Shown here piece by piece: positions 45,000 through 56,740 of a DNA stretch of 64,000 nucleotides. The stretch is taken from positions 17,768,501 through 17,832,500 of the forward strand of contig JAVHKY010000025.1 in assembly GCA_035079385.1 (NCBI GenBank). Reading direction: 5' to 3'. Position numbers and translations under genes: made by a program. The stretch's first letter is position 1. Each line of letters opens with the position of its first letter. This DNA is from Aspidiotus rigidus (Eukaryota > Arthropoda > Insecta > Hemiptera > Diaspididae). Under the pieces are notes generated by a model. It was not told the origin of the DNA. It ran no database searches and saw only the letters and a list, made by a program, of their open reading frames with translations.

Positions 45000-46090
45000 G
45001 ATTGGGGAATTGTGTGAGGTCAAGACGTGTGTTTAGGAGAAGGTCATTGCTTTAAAATGCTTACTGAGAATAATTGGAGAAGGATATTGTAAGTCGAAAA
45101 GAATTCAGTGTTTTGGAGAAAGATTGTGTTGTACATAGGGAGATGGGGAAACTGGAAAACAAAGGATAAGAAATTGGAAGGTAATTGTGAGGGTTCAGCG
45201 GCTTCTGCGCATAAACTGAGGGTAAGGCTTGTACGCTAGGCTCCTAGAGGCATTCTCAGGGAGGAAGACCGAATAGTGTCGAGTTATGAGAGGACAGATT
45301 TGTTGGCTAAGTTGTAGAACGAATAAGAGTCTTATAGAGTTGTAGTAGTAATTTTCTGGAGCACTCTTTAGAAGGATGTGAAATGAATTCAATGATGTTT
45401 GAAGCACGTGTGCGTGTCGCTTTAAAAATTTGATATGGGGGGTCCAAGAAAGTTTTTTGATCAAAGTGAAGGTCGAGAAGTTTAGCAGAACTTCTGAGTC
45501 AGAAAGTATGAAAGGAGAGGTAGAACGTATTGTTTTTTTAATAACTAGCTAGGTTTTAGAGGGCAGTAATTAAGTCAAGTGTTTCCTGGAGAAGTCTGTG
45601 GGCTCCTTGAAGTTCGGAGGAACAGATAGAAATGTTTTATTGTCACCAGCAAAAAGACGTTGGGTAAGGGAAGGGTTAATAAGTTTTATGATATCTTTAA
45701 TGGCTACGAGGAAAAGCGAGACACTAAATACTTTTCCCTGGGGCACGACGAATTTGTACTTTTAATGTTATGTCATGAGGGCAACTCTGGAGATTGCCTC
45801 GAAGGCCAACTTTGTGCAGTTTATTTCCGATGAGGTGTCTCCTGGAGATCGAAGAGTAAAGACAGGATTGTCGTAGTGTAGAGATTGGAGATCGACAAGA
45901 GATCGAGTGGTGTTTCGCCTTTTTCTGAAGCTGTATTGGACGGGGTGAGAGAAGGTTACTCAATTCTAGATAGTGTGGGAGAAGCGTTTCTTAGATTTTT
46001 GTTGATGTTTGTTTCAAGTTCACTTCCAGATACAAGGAGATTGTAAATGAGAGGATCTTCCCGGAGACAGTCGAAGGATATATTTGAATT
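45000..46090 (-). pseudogene. LINE-E: non-LTR reverse transcriptase remnant
   Basis: On the minus strand, mixing frames, one reads FRKRRNTTRSLVDL (RT motif 'FR..RST...L.DL'), VPQGKVFSVSLFLVAIKDI ('G.PQGS.LSP.LF...INDI'), RLFAGDNKTFLS at the FADD position (degraded), and KKLSWTPHIKFLKRHA followed by PENYYYNSIRLLF, the thumb block. Stops and shifts occur in each segment. Sequence further upstream is split by the MITE at 46104-46505. Clade not assignable by eye. Confidence 0.65.
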
Positions 46091-46103
46091 TTCGATGCTA
46101 CTA

Positions 46104-46505
46104 GCGTACGCGGCCTGCCACAATTGATTTACTGTCTCGTGTCTTTAATCCTTGGCAACCAGTTGCCTGTAAGCTGGCCACTCCACCCCTCCGGATATTC
46201 GGAATGAGGGTTGCTTTGTCCCGTCGTTCGACAACGAAATACCTGCAATCCGTTCCCTGCCGTAAACCAAACACCCATGGGCCATCTACTCTGGCGCCAT
46301 GATTTCGGCTATTCTGGATGACAGCATCTTCGTTTTCAGAAGCAAGCTTCGCGTCACCACCTAGCAAACGACCTTGGTTGTACTTCCTCCGTCCAGCGAA
46401 CCGGGATTCATCAATCCATTCCGATGAATGGCCAGCTTACACGTAACTGGTTGCCGAGGATTAAAGACACGAGACAGTAAACCAATTTTGGTAGGCCGCG
46501 TACGC
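46104..46505. mobile_element. TIR element (402 bp) with TA flanks
   Basis: Ends GCGTACGCGGCCTGCCA and TGGTAGGCCGCGTACGC are inverted, each flanked by TA. Subterminal inverted blocks follow: TTTACTGTCTCGTGTCTTTA mirrored near 46457-46478, and CTTGGCAACCAGTT mirrored by AACTGGTTGCCGAG. Interior has no transposase. It lies inside the LINE-E remnant. Confidence 0.8.
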
Positions 46506-46899
46506 TAGTGGCACCGAATTTTCTTACCGAAGTTTATAAGATAAGAAGGTGGGGTCGTAATTAGAGTTGGAGGATACTGAAGTATTGTGATTTGCTGAAT
46601 GTTCAGAAATGTGAGAAAGATCCGAGATGATTGAATCAGGTGAGAGATGTGGCAAAAAGAATTGAATGAATCTGAAATTCCTTGAGTACGCTCCAATTCT
46701 TCATTCATTTTCCTTTTGTCGAAATCTAGATCAAGATGATATCGCAAGAGTCCACGCCCGCCGCTCCAAGGAAAAATAGGAAGAGGCCACAAGATCCGCC
46801 ACGAAGAATCTTAATAGCCAGCAATACTCGAATCGAAGGCCCTAGAATCTGGTACCAGAAGTAGATTCTTTTTCAACCTCGATTTTCTAATCCCATATC

Positions 46900-47175
46900 A
46901 GATTGGGCATTCGAAATTGACGCAATGTCGACGTTGGTTGCAGGTCTTTTACCGATAAATGACAAATAATCGATACAAAATCGACGTCGATCTAGATAAT
47001 ACCGGAAGTCGACACTACTTCGACCTCAACGATGAATCGATAGTAAGGACGAGCCGGTGATTTTGAGTCGATTTGTGGTCGACACTGTCCGATAGTAAAT
47101 TGACTCCGATTTTGAGTCTACTTTTGGTCAAAATTGCGAATCGATTAAGGGTCGATGTGGTTCATCGGGACTCAC
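46900..47175. repeat. TCGA-rich degenerate satellite
   Basis: Dense in the tetramer TCGA in words such as GTCGACACT, AATCGATA and GAGTCGATTTG. Unit boundaries are not clear here. Same family as at 53.3-54.4 kb. Confidence 0.5.
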
Positions 47176-47250
47176 TCGTCTAGCATGAAAACCTTATTCT
47201 GTCTTCTTGGTTGACCGTCGCCTTCTTCATTAAAGCCAATCCACAGAGTC

Positions 47251-47392
47251 CAGGGGTGCCGTGAGCCCCCTAGCCCTCAAACTTTAATTTCTTGTAGCAA
47301 AAAAAAAAAAAAAGAAAAAATTAAATTATAAGGGCCCCCCTAAAACGAATATGAAGAATCATCTTCATACAAATGGCTTCACGGCACCCCAG
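47251..47392. mobile_element. Short hAT-like MITE
   Basis: Left end CAGGGGTGCCGTGAGCCCCC and right end CTTCACGGCACCCCAG are inverted; left CAGGGGTG is a typical hAT terminus. A poly-A tract and GGGCCCCCC occupy the 142-bp interior. The flanking octamers do not match, so the target duplication is lost or the ends are slightly misjudged. Confidence 0.5.
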
Positions 47393-49375
47393 AAGAACGT
47401 TTTAAATTATATGAATGACGAGGAGTTCGCAGCACGAAAGCGGGTTTTCATTTGATTCGTCCTAAACGTCTCCAAAGTTAAAAGTTCACGAGTACAGACA
47501 AGAAATCCTACGCCCATCCTCAGTTTCTAACCACCTCTACAACATCATGTTCTCGGCTCGCCTCAATTGGAGATGTGCAATCAACGAGACCCCACGAGCC
47601 GTAGCGAGTCTTTGAACTCTCTTTTTCTGGTGAGATCTGGGCGTAAGTTCGTATTACAAGATTCAAATTTGATCGAATTACGCACTACTACAATCGAGTT
47701 GACAAAAAGAAGATGTTATGTGGGAGAACTTGGGTGGGTTTGACAATCGTCGTGCTATAATTTTGAGAGGGATTACAGCCGTTTAGAAGTTCGGGACTTA
47801 AGTCAATGTCACGAGCATTGTGAAAGAGTCGTAAACTACAGCAGGAGATCGTGAATTTTCCGGACGAACTATAATAGATTTCGTCCGCCCAGCAGAGCTA
47901 GAAGAAGCGTGTTCATAAATACGGTATCAAATTATCATGAAAAAGTCGTCGATTTCACAAATTGGAATCTGGTGGACACTAGCTTACGAGACGGACCGAT
48001 CGTTCTTCATCAATACGAAAATCCCAGACGAAGAATAACAATGCAGTTCCCAGCCTTCGAGGTGTACAATACACGCGTAAAATACGTGCTCTCGTATTTA
48101 CATCCATTCGACATTCCTCGTCAGCCTTGTTCTTACAAATACAACGTTGTCGTATCACATGTCTTCCTCAAACCGTGTATAACTGTAGGCTATTGATATA
48201 AATACACAATTCAAGAAGGTACATATCGATGAGAGAGCGTACAAACAATAAAAATTCCTAATCCGGAATCTCATCGCCAACATCTGTTCGCTCTCTCTCT
48301 GATAAACCCCTTGCACACCCCCGTCCCCGTCATTTCGAGAACCTCAAATCGGGAGAACGATCGCATTAAATTTGTAATAAATTTAGACGATACGACTCAT
48401 TTTCACCTTCTTATACGCGCGTTTACATCGATCGTGTAAATCTTCGAATCGTGTAACGAGAGAAAATCGACGATTTTAATTCTCGCATCAACTGTTTGGA
48501 AGAGCTCATTTGGAATAGTTTACGCGTCTACGCGTACATACACCGAATATAACACGATTGGTCAATTTTTTTTTTCTCTCCTTCAGCATCGATCGTCAGT
48601 AAGCGATTCTTCGACACGAAAAACACACACCGAAACCAGTCGTTCAGCCTTCTATTCCCCGAACTAGATTAACGATGACATCGTCTACGTACGGACGACA
48701 CACGGTTATAATGAACGAGATCTCGAGGAACTTGTTCCAATTATACACGTAGGAGTAGGTAAATTAATTAAATTTGAATAGCCGGTATTACATCATTCTT
48801 TCGAAAGGGTGCTGAGTGGGGAAAGAACGCAGCATTACGCTGCAGTGCGTGCGGGAAAAACGATGTGTAGTATACGAGGACAAGTTGAATTGAATATCGA
48901 AGCGGGACAAATTACCCTCATATAAACGATACATGTCGGTACTAGAACTGATTATAATAATCTTGAGATGGAAAGAGAAAGAAGACCTTTCGAAGTTCGA
49001 ATGGATCTCACCTGTAGAGTATTTTGTTTCCTCATAAATCGGTTCGAACGAGTATCTTGTCGAGATTTATCAGCGAAAAATCATGGAATAGAAATGAAAA
49101 AGCTTACCGTACTTACAACTCATCCTCCATTCAGTCCCCTATAATATTATAAGACAGCCCGCGCCAAAGGCAAGAACAGGAACGGTCCTGAAGGACATTC
49201 ATAGCGGCCTTGAACCAAACCGTGTCTATCTCCACCAGGTGAGGAGATATGAAAAAACTTAGATACCATTGAAAATCCTGCAATGACAGCGGGGAACCCA
49301 CAAGCTTCGCAGTTACGTATCGTGGGGAAACTGCTAGTCTTATGAGTAGACGCATTGGGTTTGATCGAGATTTAG
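47393..49375. other. Intergenic DNA with one unassigned open frame
   Basis: A 95-codon open frame at 47909-48196 (plus) has no stop for 285 bp and fairly ordinary composition, but no recognisable motif. The rest of the stretch shows nothing I can name. Confidence 0.4.
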
Positions 49376-49490
49376 AAAATTTCCAATTCCTCTCCTATCA
49401 TATGTGGCTCCTCATCATCATATATAGTTTGACAGTGAAATTTTTCGAAGGCTTTCTCCTACTATTTATATAGCTGCCTATCATCATACC
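49376..49490. repeat. Dispersed repeat family R, piece
   Basis: CCAATTCCTCTCCTATCATA and a GACAGTGAAATTTTTCGAAG stretch match the R boxes. It abuts a CCGGGTGG-type arm. Confidence 0.4.
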
Positions 49491-49493
49491 GGG

Positions 49494-49900
49494 AGGACCG
49501 AAATGATATTACTAATTAAATGGGAGTTTGCATTAAATCTGTTCTACCGTAAAAACGCAGAACATTAAGAGGATACTTCGAACCTGTGAAATTTGTATCT
49601 CAATTTTATCTTCAATTTGCGTCCCTACCCAGGTTTCTACGACTTTTCTGAGCCGAGTTACCTATAGATGGAAATGTGCCGAAAATTGACCAGATTACCA
49701 AAATTCTCAAAAATTAAAAATCGTTCAAACTACCGTGAGTATTTCTTCCAAGTTGTGATCTAATGACGTAATAGAGAGGTACCTATGACGTCACGATCTG
49801 ATGACTCATAGATCGGTCACCATACGCCGTGTGGTGTTCAGCAAACAAACGAGAGGAATGTAAGGAACCTGTTCTGTGGGTTGAATCGCCGTCAATTGGA
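49494..49900. repeat. CCGGGTGG-element half and repeat R
   Basis: From about 49494 the sequence CGGGAGGACCGAAATGATAT, then ATCTTCAATTTGCGTCCCTA, parallels the left arm of the intact element at 50431. The mirrored right arm is missing. From about 49740 it passes into repeat R (TATGACGTCACGATCTGATG and AAGGAACCTGTTCTGTGGGT). Confidence 0.5.
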
Positions 49901-49924
49901 GGTCTATTAGCACTCAACCAGCTT

Positions 49925-50070
49925 ATCTTACCAGAGAACGACACATTAACTAGTAATCGACCAAAATAGAGCTGTCGATTTTAAGTTGATGAAAACTTTG
50001 GAGAAGTGGACTCGAATCCGACCCTAGATCGATGTCGATTTAAAGTGGAGCAGTGTACATTGCTAGAAAA
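49925..50070 (+). repeat. TCGA satellite, one unit
   Basis: GTCGATTTTAAGTTGATG, GGACTCGAATCCGACC and CAGTGTACATTGCTAGA match the unit structure at 53.3-53.9 kb (GTACATTGCC...GGAGAAGT.GACTCGAA). Confidence 0.5.
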
Positions 50071-50430
50071 CCAACTTGAAAATATGAACATAACTAATTT
50101 TCATTGAATAATATTGAACTTGATGATGAATGGAATTTTTTTTTTGATGTATAAATAAATCTTGAATTATTAAAATGAATGGTTGATTCATATTAGAAAT
50201 ATTAAAAAAAAAAAAATTAATTAGAAATTAATGACGAAAAACAGTTTATTGAAAAATCTTGAATGATCGGACTATTGATCATAAAAAAACTAATTATAAA
50301 AATACCTAATTAAATGAAATATATTCACAATTTTCAATCATTGATTATCAATTATGACACATATAATGTAATCCTTTCATTATAAATGATAATCAAGATC
50401 TAATCAATCTATGAAATATAATTGTGTATA

Positions 50431-50985
50431 CCGGGTGGGGCACAAAGATGTTACCAGTTAAATGGGACTTTGAACTAAATTCATTCCAGCTCAAAAACGC
50501 GAACGTTTAGATGCGCACATCAAATCTAAGAAATTTGTATCTCAATTTTATCTTCAGTTTGCGCCCCTACTCAACTTTCTACGACATTTCTGAGCCGAGT
50601 TATGGACCAAAATGTGCGAAAAATTGATCAATTTGCCAAAATTCTCAAAACTTGAAAATTATTCAAACTTCCATATTTTATCCGATTTGACAGTGAAATT
50701 TAACGCCGATTCCGAAAAAAAATACCTGAGTAGCCCTATGAAGCTTGGGATTTTTCCGTTTTTTATTTTGGAAATCTTGGCAAATGGGTCAATTTTTGTC
50801 ACATTTTGGTTCATAACTCGGCTCAGAAAATTTGTAAAAACTTCGGATTTGACTCAAATTGAAGATAAAATTGAGATACAAAATTTATACATTTAAACTA
50901 TAAGTCTAACGTTTTGCGTTTTCGCGCTACAATAGATTTAGCGCAAAATCCCATTTAACTGGTAACATCTTTCTGCCCCACCCGG
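50431..50985. mobile_element. CCGGGTGGGGC-type TIR element, complete copy
   Basis: 555 bp with TIRs CCGGGTGGGGCA and TGCCCCACCCGG, flanked by TA on both sides (50429-50430 and 50986-50987). Inverted similarity continues inward for more than 200 bp per arm: GTTACCAGTTAAATGGG is mirrored by CCCATTTAACTGGTAAC. Likely a Tc1/mariner-type MITE. Degraded copies lie at 12.5-14 and 49.5 kb. Confidence 0.85.
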
Positions 50986-51023
50986 TATTATCTCAATAAT
51001 TTATTCAAATTATTACATATAAA

Positions 51024-51532
51024 TAGAGACCGGATTCCTCGGCATTTGGCACTTTTTCTCCTGAAGGGCGAAATCAATGAAAATCGAAACGAAGTTTGCA
51101 TCATGATAGACAGGACGCAGGAAAAAAATTCTATTTTGCCGAACAATTCCGAATCTAGAATAAATGTCGAAATTGATGAGAATGCCAAAAAATGCCGAAA
51201 TTACTACAAAATCTTAGTTTGCAATAGAACTGAGAAATTTTATGCTAAATCGTGAATATTTTGTTAAAAATTACCAAATTTTGCCTAAGATCAGGTGGAT
51301 TTTGTTTGGAAAGGCCAATTTGTGTCAATAGATTCATGAATTTAGGCCTGAAGCTAAGTAATTTTGATTGGCAAAACCAACGAAATTTGCTCTCAAGTGA
51401 GGCAGTTATAATTGAAAATTGATAAATTTTTTTCTTCCGAAATTGATAAGTTCTGGTGAAAAGTAAAGTAATTTTGGTTGAAAATTGAATAACTTCCATC
51501 AAGAGTGAGTAAATGTACTGAAAAACGCGTAT

Positions 51533-51572
<40 letters not shown>

Positions 51573-51643
51573 CGAATATTGCCGAATTTTTGATTTTTAG
51601 TGCCGAAATTCACAGGTTTTCTTGCCAAAAAATCCGGTCTCTA
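51024..51643. mobile_element. hAT-type MITE, copy 2
   Basis: Near-identical to the element at 40987-41582 over its whole length, with the same AGAGACCGGATT and AATCCGGTCTCT ends. An A run of about 25 bases at 51543-51569 replaces a short T/A stretch of copy 1. ATATAAAT occurs at the left junction and three bases beyond the right end, which may be a slipped target duplication. Confidence 0.8.
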
Positions 51644-51689
51644 TGATATAAATATTTAGAATGAAAAATGGATTTATATAAAAAATTAA

Positions 51690-52890
51690 TTTACTATTAT
51701 TAGATTTATAAATATTATAATGTTGAACTTACACTACGTCTGCTTTATTGTGAAATAATTGAAGATGATAAAATTGAAAGATTTATTGACGCAATGACAT
51801 TTTAATAATCAATGATGAATTAAATAGATATAATATCATACAAAACTTCACAAAACCGCACAAAATAAAATAATTACAAAGTATAAGAACTTTCGGTTAA
51901 ATAACCATCATTAGATAATACAGAACACGAATCAAATCAATGATGAATTATAAAATATTGATATCTTCACTTAAAAGATTATCAAAATTATATGCAATAT
52001 GTATTATATTTCTTAAATCTTTAATTACATTAAATAATAATACTAATGACAGTTTTATTTTTTATTTTACGTACATCTATTTACATTTAGCAAGTAACCC
52101 ATTTCTGGGCATAAGCCTCAACAATTTTTTCCACCTTCTCCCCCCCCCTGTATCCCGAACCATTCTTTCCCACGCCACTCCTACCTCATTTTTGATCTCC
52201 TCCTCTCATCTCTTTTTGGCCCCCCTTCCCCCTTTTCGGATCACACAGCAGCCATTCCGTAGCTTTTTTTGCCCACCTTTTGTTTTCCCTCCTCCTTATC
52301 AAATGCCCCGCATAATTAAATTTTTTTTTTATTTTTTACTCTTTATTTGAGGCGTTTGTCTTTTTTCTCAAATCAGTGTTTCTGATTCTTTCTATCCTCC
52401 TTATTCCCATTATTATCCTTTTCATGGCGGTTTGTGTTTTTTGCAGGCCATCTGCCTGAGACCTTGTCAGGGCCCATATCTCTTCGCACCATAGCAGATT
52501 ACTGGTATGACACAGCTTTCAAGTATTTTTATTTTTGCTCTTTGGCTCAATTTGCTTTTAAATATTTTTATCAAGGACCAAAACTTTCTCCATCCTTTCT
52601 TTTTTCTTGTTCTTGTTTTTTTTCCCCCATTGAGTACTAAAAATTCAAATAAGACTTTGATAAAAATTTATTTTACTATTAATAGATTTATAAATATTAT
52701 AATATTCAACTTACACTACATCTGCTTTATTTTGAAATAATTGAAGATGATAAAATTGAAAGACTATTTATTGACGCAATGATATCTTAATAATCAATAA
52801 TGAATTATAAAATATTGATATTTTCATTTAAAAGATTATCAAAATTATATGCAATATTATATTTCTTAAATCTTACATTAATTACATTGA
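51690..52890 (+). repeat. Direct A/T-rich repeats around a LINE tail
   Basis: Segment 51690-52035 and segment 52664-52890 share long stretches such as AGATTTATAAATATTATAAT, GAAGATGATAAAATTGAAAG and AAAAGATTATCAAAATTATA. The LINE-D tail lies between them. They could be a local duplication or element ends. Confidence 0.55.
52085..52525 (-). pseudogene. LINE-D: RTE-like reverse transcriptase C-terminal tail
   Basis: On the minus strand, combining frames: SVIPVICYGAEIWALTRSQA matches 'LPVLLYG.E.WTLT', then LQKTQTAMKRIIMGIRRIER and IRNTDLRKKT match 'AMERRMLGI..RDRIRN..IR..T'. Further on come KRGKGGPKKR-like and W(E)RM...R..WKKLL sequence, the 'RPP.RW.D.......W..LA..R..W' tail. Frame changes occur between blocks. 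It lacks the catalytic core. Resembles RTE or similar clades; exact clade uncertain. Confidence 0.6.
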
Positions 52891-53174
52891 AATCTAATCA
52901 TAATAATTATATTATTTTTGAATATAAATATTAATCTGAAGTATGAAAAAATAATTATATGAATAGATCACCAAATTAATTTTTTCATAATAATATCTAT
53001 CCTTCCTAATTATTGAAATTATATATTATAAATAAAGTAATTTCATAGTAGGCTAAATAATTATATGAATTGAATGAAATATTACAAAATGATAATTACC
53101 ATAATTATAAGTATAAATTAATATTAAATAAACTGATCAATTGATGATTTTATTGAGTAATCATTAGTAAATAC

Positions 53175-53176
<2 letters not shown>

Positions 53177-53212
<36 letters not shown>
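53177..53212 (+). repeat. Poly-A tract, 36 bp
   Basis: Pure A run inside the A/T-rich block. Could be an old retrotransposon tail, but no element body ends at it recognisably. Confidence 0.9.
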
Positions 53213-53214
<2 letters not shown>

Positions 53215-53329
53215 ATAATATAAATTATTAAAATTAACAAATAAAATAATAAAGAAATTGAATAAAAAATACAATAATTGATAGAATTTTCAAAATTATA
53301 TTTAAATAAAATATAATGATAAACTGCAT

Positions 53330-54450
53330 TGAACGATTCTAGATCGAGGGAAAAATTCGGAGAAGTCTACTCGAAATCGACTCCAGATCGGTATCGATCC
53401 GAAGTCGACCAACGTACATTGCCAAAGAACTGAAAATCGGCTTGAAATCGTCACAACAGAGCATTTGATTTCAGATCGAGGGAAGAATTCAGAGTAGAGG
53501 ACTCGAAATCGACTCTAGATTGATACCCATTTGAGGTCGGTTTAAAGTCGACCAGTGCGGTGTACGTTGCCGGAGAACTAAAATCCAACTTGAAATTGAC
53601 CCAACAAAGGGTTCCATTTTAGACGAAGGGAAAAATTTGGAGAAGTTGACTCGATCGATTTCGATCTAAATTCAACTCAAAGTGGAGCAGTGTACATTGC
53701 CAGAGAACTAAAAGACGAGTTGAAATCTATACTCAAAAGAACAGTCGATTTCAGATCAGGGGAAAACTTTGGAGAAGTCGACTTGGAATCGAATCTAGAC
53801 CGAGGTCAATTTGGTGTCGTTTTGCAGCCGACCAGCCGGCCACGTACCTTACCAGAGAACTACAAATAAATTTCGATTGAACCAACTGTGATGTACCAAT
53901 GTCGATTTGACTTCAATATGGGTCGATTTAAGTCGATTCAGCTCCGTCCTAATGTACGCAAATCGACGAAATGTCGACCCTTTGTAGACGTCGAAATTGA
54001 ATTACCGGTCGATACTAAATTATAAAAAGTCGACTCGAAATCTTCATCGTTTTTCAGTCGACTATAATCTGATACCGGGAGTCGACTCACGATTCTTTGT
54101 GTGATTCACATTGGGGCAGAACTAAGTTGATTTTAATCGCCACTTGACATGAGTTTCCTGGACACAGAGCAGTCGATTTCAGGTTGATGCAAAATTTGGG
54201 GAGGTCGATTCGAAATCTACCTAAAATCGACGTCGTGAAAATAGAGATGAACGTATCCACGTCGGCCTGAGGTTGATTCCAGCGATATATTGACGCATTT
54301 TGGACCACAACTCCTAAAGGATCGAATTCTTGGTCGATTTGGGTGACAATTTTCAATCGACGTTGGGTGTCAGCGACCAAAAATCGTCGATCGATGGGGT
54401 CCATCGAAGTTGCTCATTGATTTTCGTAGTGGTTTTACGGAAACATTTGA
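53330..54450 (+). repeat. TCGA-rich satellite, ~130-155-bp units
   Basis: Units are marked by GTACRTTGCC-type words at about 53412, 53561, 53691 and 53844, each followed by AGAACTAAAA, a TCGATTTCAGATCGAGGG-like word, and GGAGAAGTCGACTCGAA. Five TCGA tetramers fall in 53337-53422 alone, against well under one expected. The later part (53900-54450) is more degenerate. No coding capacity. Confidence 0.75.
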
Positions 54451-56200
54451 GCTCGTCCTCTCTGTCGTTGTTTTTTTGTTATCAGTCCAGAACACCTATC
54501 GTAGATAAGGAAGCCGTAAAATTGATGAATGTTACCTCAGGATACGTATAGACAAAGAAATGAGTCTCACTAGTGATGGCTTGTGAAAGGTCTCCAAAAG
54601 CCCAAGATTGCTACAGCTGGCTAGAGATAAGATATATTCGTCAATTTTAGGTATACTCGCTCATTATGGGGTTTCAACCTCTGTATCGTCTCATTGCGCG
54701 ACCACACTGACACTGTCTGTATATTATGTACTAACATGGTTTTCATTCAACAGTTGTGGGAACCCCGCGAGCTATTCGTGACTATAGCGGTACGCATTCG
54801 CGTACACGGCGCCTGTATAAATATCTTTCCGATTATAAATATCAAGATTTTTTTTTTTTTTTCGGTCCGAGAGTCATTCGTGCGTACAATCGAGTTCCGC
54901 GGTAATATTTGGTACTGCCATAATATTATTTGTTTAGTTGGAGAGAAAAAAAAATAAAATTACAAAACTATTGTGTTTATTGACTCGGCGTAGGTTTCCA
55001 ACGACTCGATTATTTCGAACTCTCATAGTATATAAGTTTACATCCAGACAAGAACCACGTATGATCGTTCTCAAAGCAAATCAAAATGAAAGGCTTGAAA
55101 AGAAAGAGAGAGAGAGAGCGAGTGAAGTCTATAGTCTGTATTCCTATAAAATCTTTAGAAAGAGAGAGAAATTCATTAAACTTATCCGTTAAAAACAATA
55201 ATGAAGTAAAAATGCGAATAAGACGATGAAGAGGGGAGGGGGATTCTTTCTTTTTTTTTTTTAGAAGGAATAAAACTCAGCGGGTGTAATTCTCGTATAT
55301 ATATTTATTTACGAATGTTCATTCTGTATAAATTACGACGAAGTGCCAGCGGGTTGTCTAAAGGTAGTATTGTTTTATCAGATTCTAATAGCGCTGTAAA
55401 GTAGTTGTATTAAACATCAAAAACCGCGTTTTTATATCGTTCACCTTATACGAAATACTGTATAGTGCTCGTTTTTAATGCCATAAAACTGCTAGTCTTC
55501 GTTTTGAATTCTGTTTTTTTTTTTTTTCCTACCTTCTTCATTTCGTTCACTTCTCCGCTCGTGTAACTTCCATAATTTATTATTTTATTGGTTTAATTTG
55601 GTGTAATTTATCGATTTTATAATTGTCGCAGATAGAAAATGTAGGGAGAAAAATAGACAATTACCTATATATAAACACTTGAAGGGAGAAAAAATTCCAC
55701 GAGATATTTTTTGAACGATTGAAACGATAATAGAATACGAGGGAATACGCGTGGCTTCAGACATTATCACTATCGAAGCTCGAGATGTGGACGAGTGAGC
55801 ATTAAAGTGTGATGGAAAGGAAAAAAACCTCGTCGAAATGAATATTAAAACGTGTTAATCTGCATTGAATTCTCGTAATAAAAAACAATTTTACGATATC
55901 GTATATATTCGTTCCAGTCACTCGATACAAATTGTAATGATGATGTATATTAAATTACGGCCAGCTCTAGAATTGTACCTATATTTCTTACCGATGCGTG
56001 TCGATTATTACGTTGTTGAACGATTTAATTGTTTTATGCGCAGGTCATCAAGTATTGCGATCATCTGCATGGGAAATGGTATTTCTCGGAGATCCGAGCG
56101 ATATTCGCACGACGCTATTTATTGCAGAATGTCTCTATCGAAATCTTCCTGGCCAGTCGAAGTGAGTAATGAAATTTAATCTTGTTTAATTACTAACCAA
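54451..56200. other. Intergenic DNA, no gene seen
   Basis: Ordinary A/T-rich sequence with T and A homopolymers near 54850 and 55240-55262 and a (GA)n tract at about 55105-55122. Nothing recognised. Confidence 0.4.
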
Positions 56201-56310
56201 CATCGAGTCTTTGACTAGTTTAGATTCAAAATCGCTATCGACCGCAAACAAATCGACCAAGAATGATTGAAATTGTAGTCAAAATCGATCGTCAATCTAG
56301 GAGCGTTGTA
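56201..56310. repeat. TCGA satellite fragment
   Basis: AAATCGCTATCGACCGC, AAATCGACC and AAATCGATCGTCAA words; one degraded unit. Directly precedes LINE-A copy d. Confidence 0.4.
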
Positions 56311-56344
56311 GGGCTTGATATCCTTAATTTAGAGAAGAGAAACA

Positions 56345-56700
56345 TTTGTCACACCTTTCACTCAACTCAAACAACAAGCCGAAAATACCCCAATAGATTT
56401 CTCCCTTAATCTGTCACAAACTCTCACACTTCCCTACAACAAACCAATCACCAAACAAGAAGTCACCCACATCATCTCCCTCTGCTCCAAAAAATCAGTT
56501 CCCGGTCTCGACCAAATTAGTCCCGCTATGCTACACAAACTTCATACAAATGCTATCTCACACCTCACCTCACTCCTAAACCGAACCTTTTTCTCCACCT
56601 CCTTCCCCAATAACTGGAAAACAGCTCTAATCACTCCAATCCTAAAACCTCTCAAAGACCCTTGACACCCTCTATCCTACCGACCCATATCACTACGAAG
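56345..56700 (+). pseudogene. LINE-A copy d: 5' part of the reverse transcriptase
   Basis: Reads FTQLKQQAENTPIDFSLNLS, NKPITKQEVTHIISLCSKKS, PGLDQISPAMLHKL, LTSLLNRTFFSTSFPNNWKT and LITPILKPLKDP, then an in-frame TGA (56663-56665), then HPLSYRPISL. These are the RT lead-in motifs ('G.DGIS...L', 'FP..WK.A.I.PI.K', 'SYRPISLL'). It ends abruptly at about 56700. Very similar to copy e at 59.55-59.89 kb, including the same TGA. Confidence 0.85.
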
Positions 56701-56740
56701 AGAATTTACAGAAGCCGCAGAAATAAAAAAAGCCAAATTT

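Larger units (their letters stand above)
50071..53325. other. Very A/T-rich block bounded by TCGA satellite
   Basis: A/T content is visibly far above the flanks outside the inserted elements. It contains a complete CCGGGTGGGG element, the second hAT MITE, a LINE tail and a 36-bp poly-A tract at 53177-53212. The background sequence has no recognised genes. TCGA satellite lies on both sides in the same orientation, so the block may be an insertion into the satellite. Confidence 0.5.

Noticed and set aside
47909..48196. 95-codon open frame as a gene
   Set aside because: No family match by eye; no supporting context such as splice or promoter signals.
51690..52890. LTR retrotransposon with direct repeats as LTRs
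   Set aside because: No TG...CA ends, primer-binding site or gag/pol sequence between them; the interior is a LINE tail on the opposite strand.
50071..53325. Mitochondrial or viral insertion
   Set aside because: A/T content fits, but no mitochondrial or viral gene could be read in any frame.
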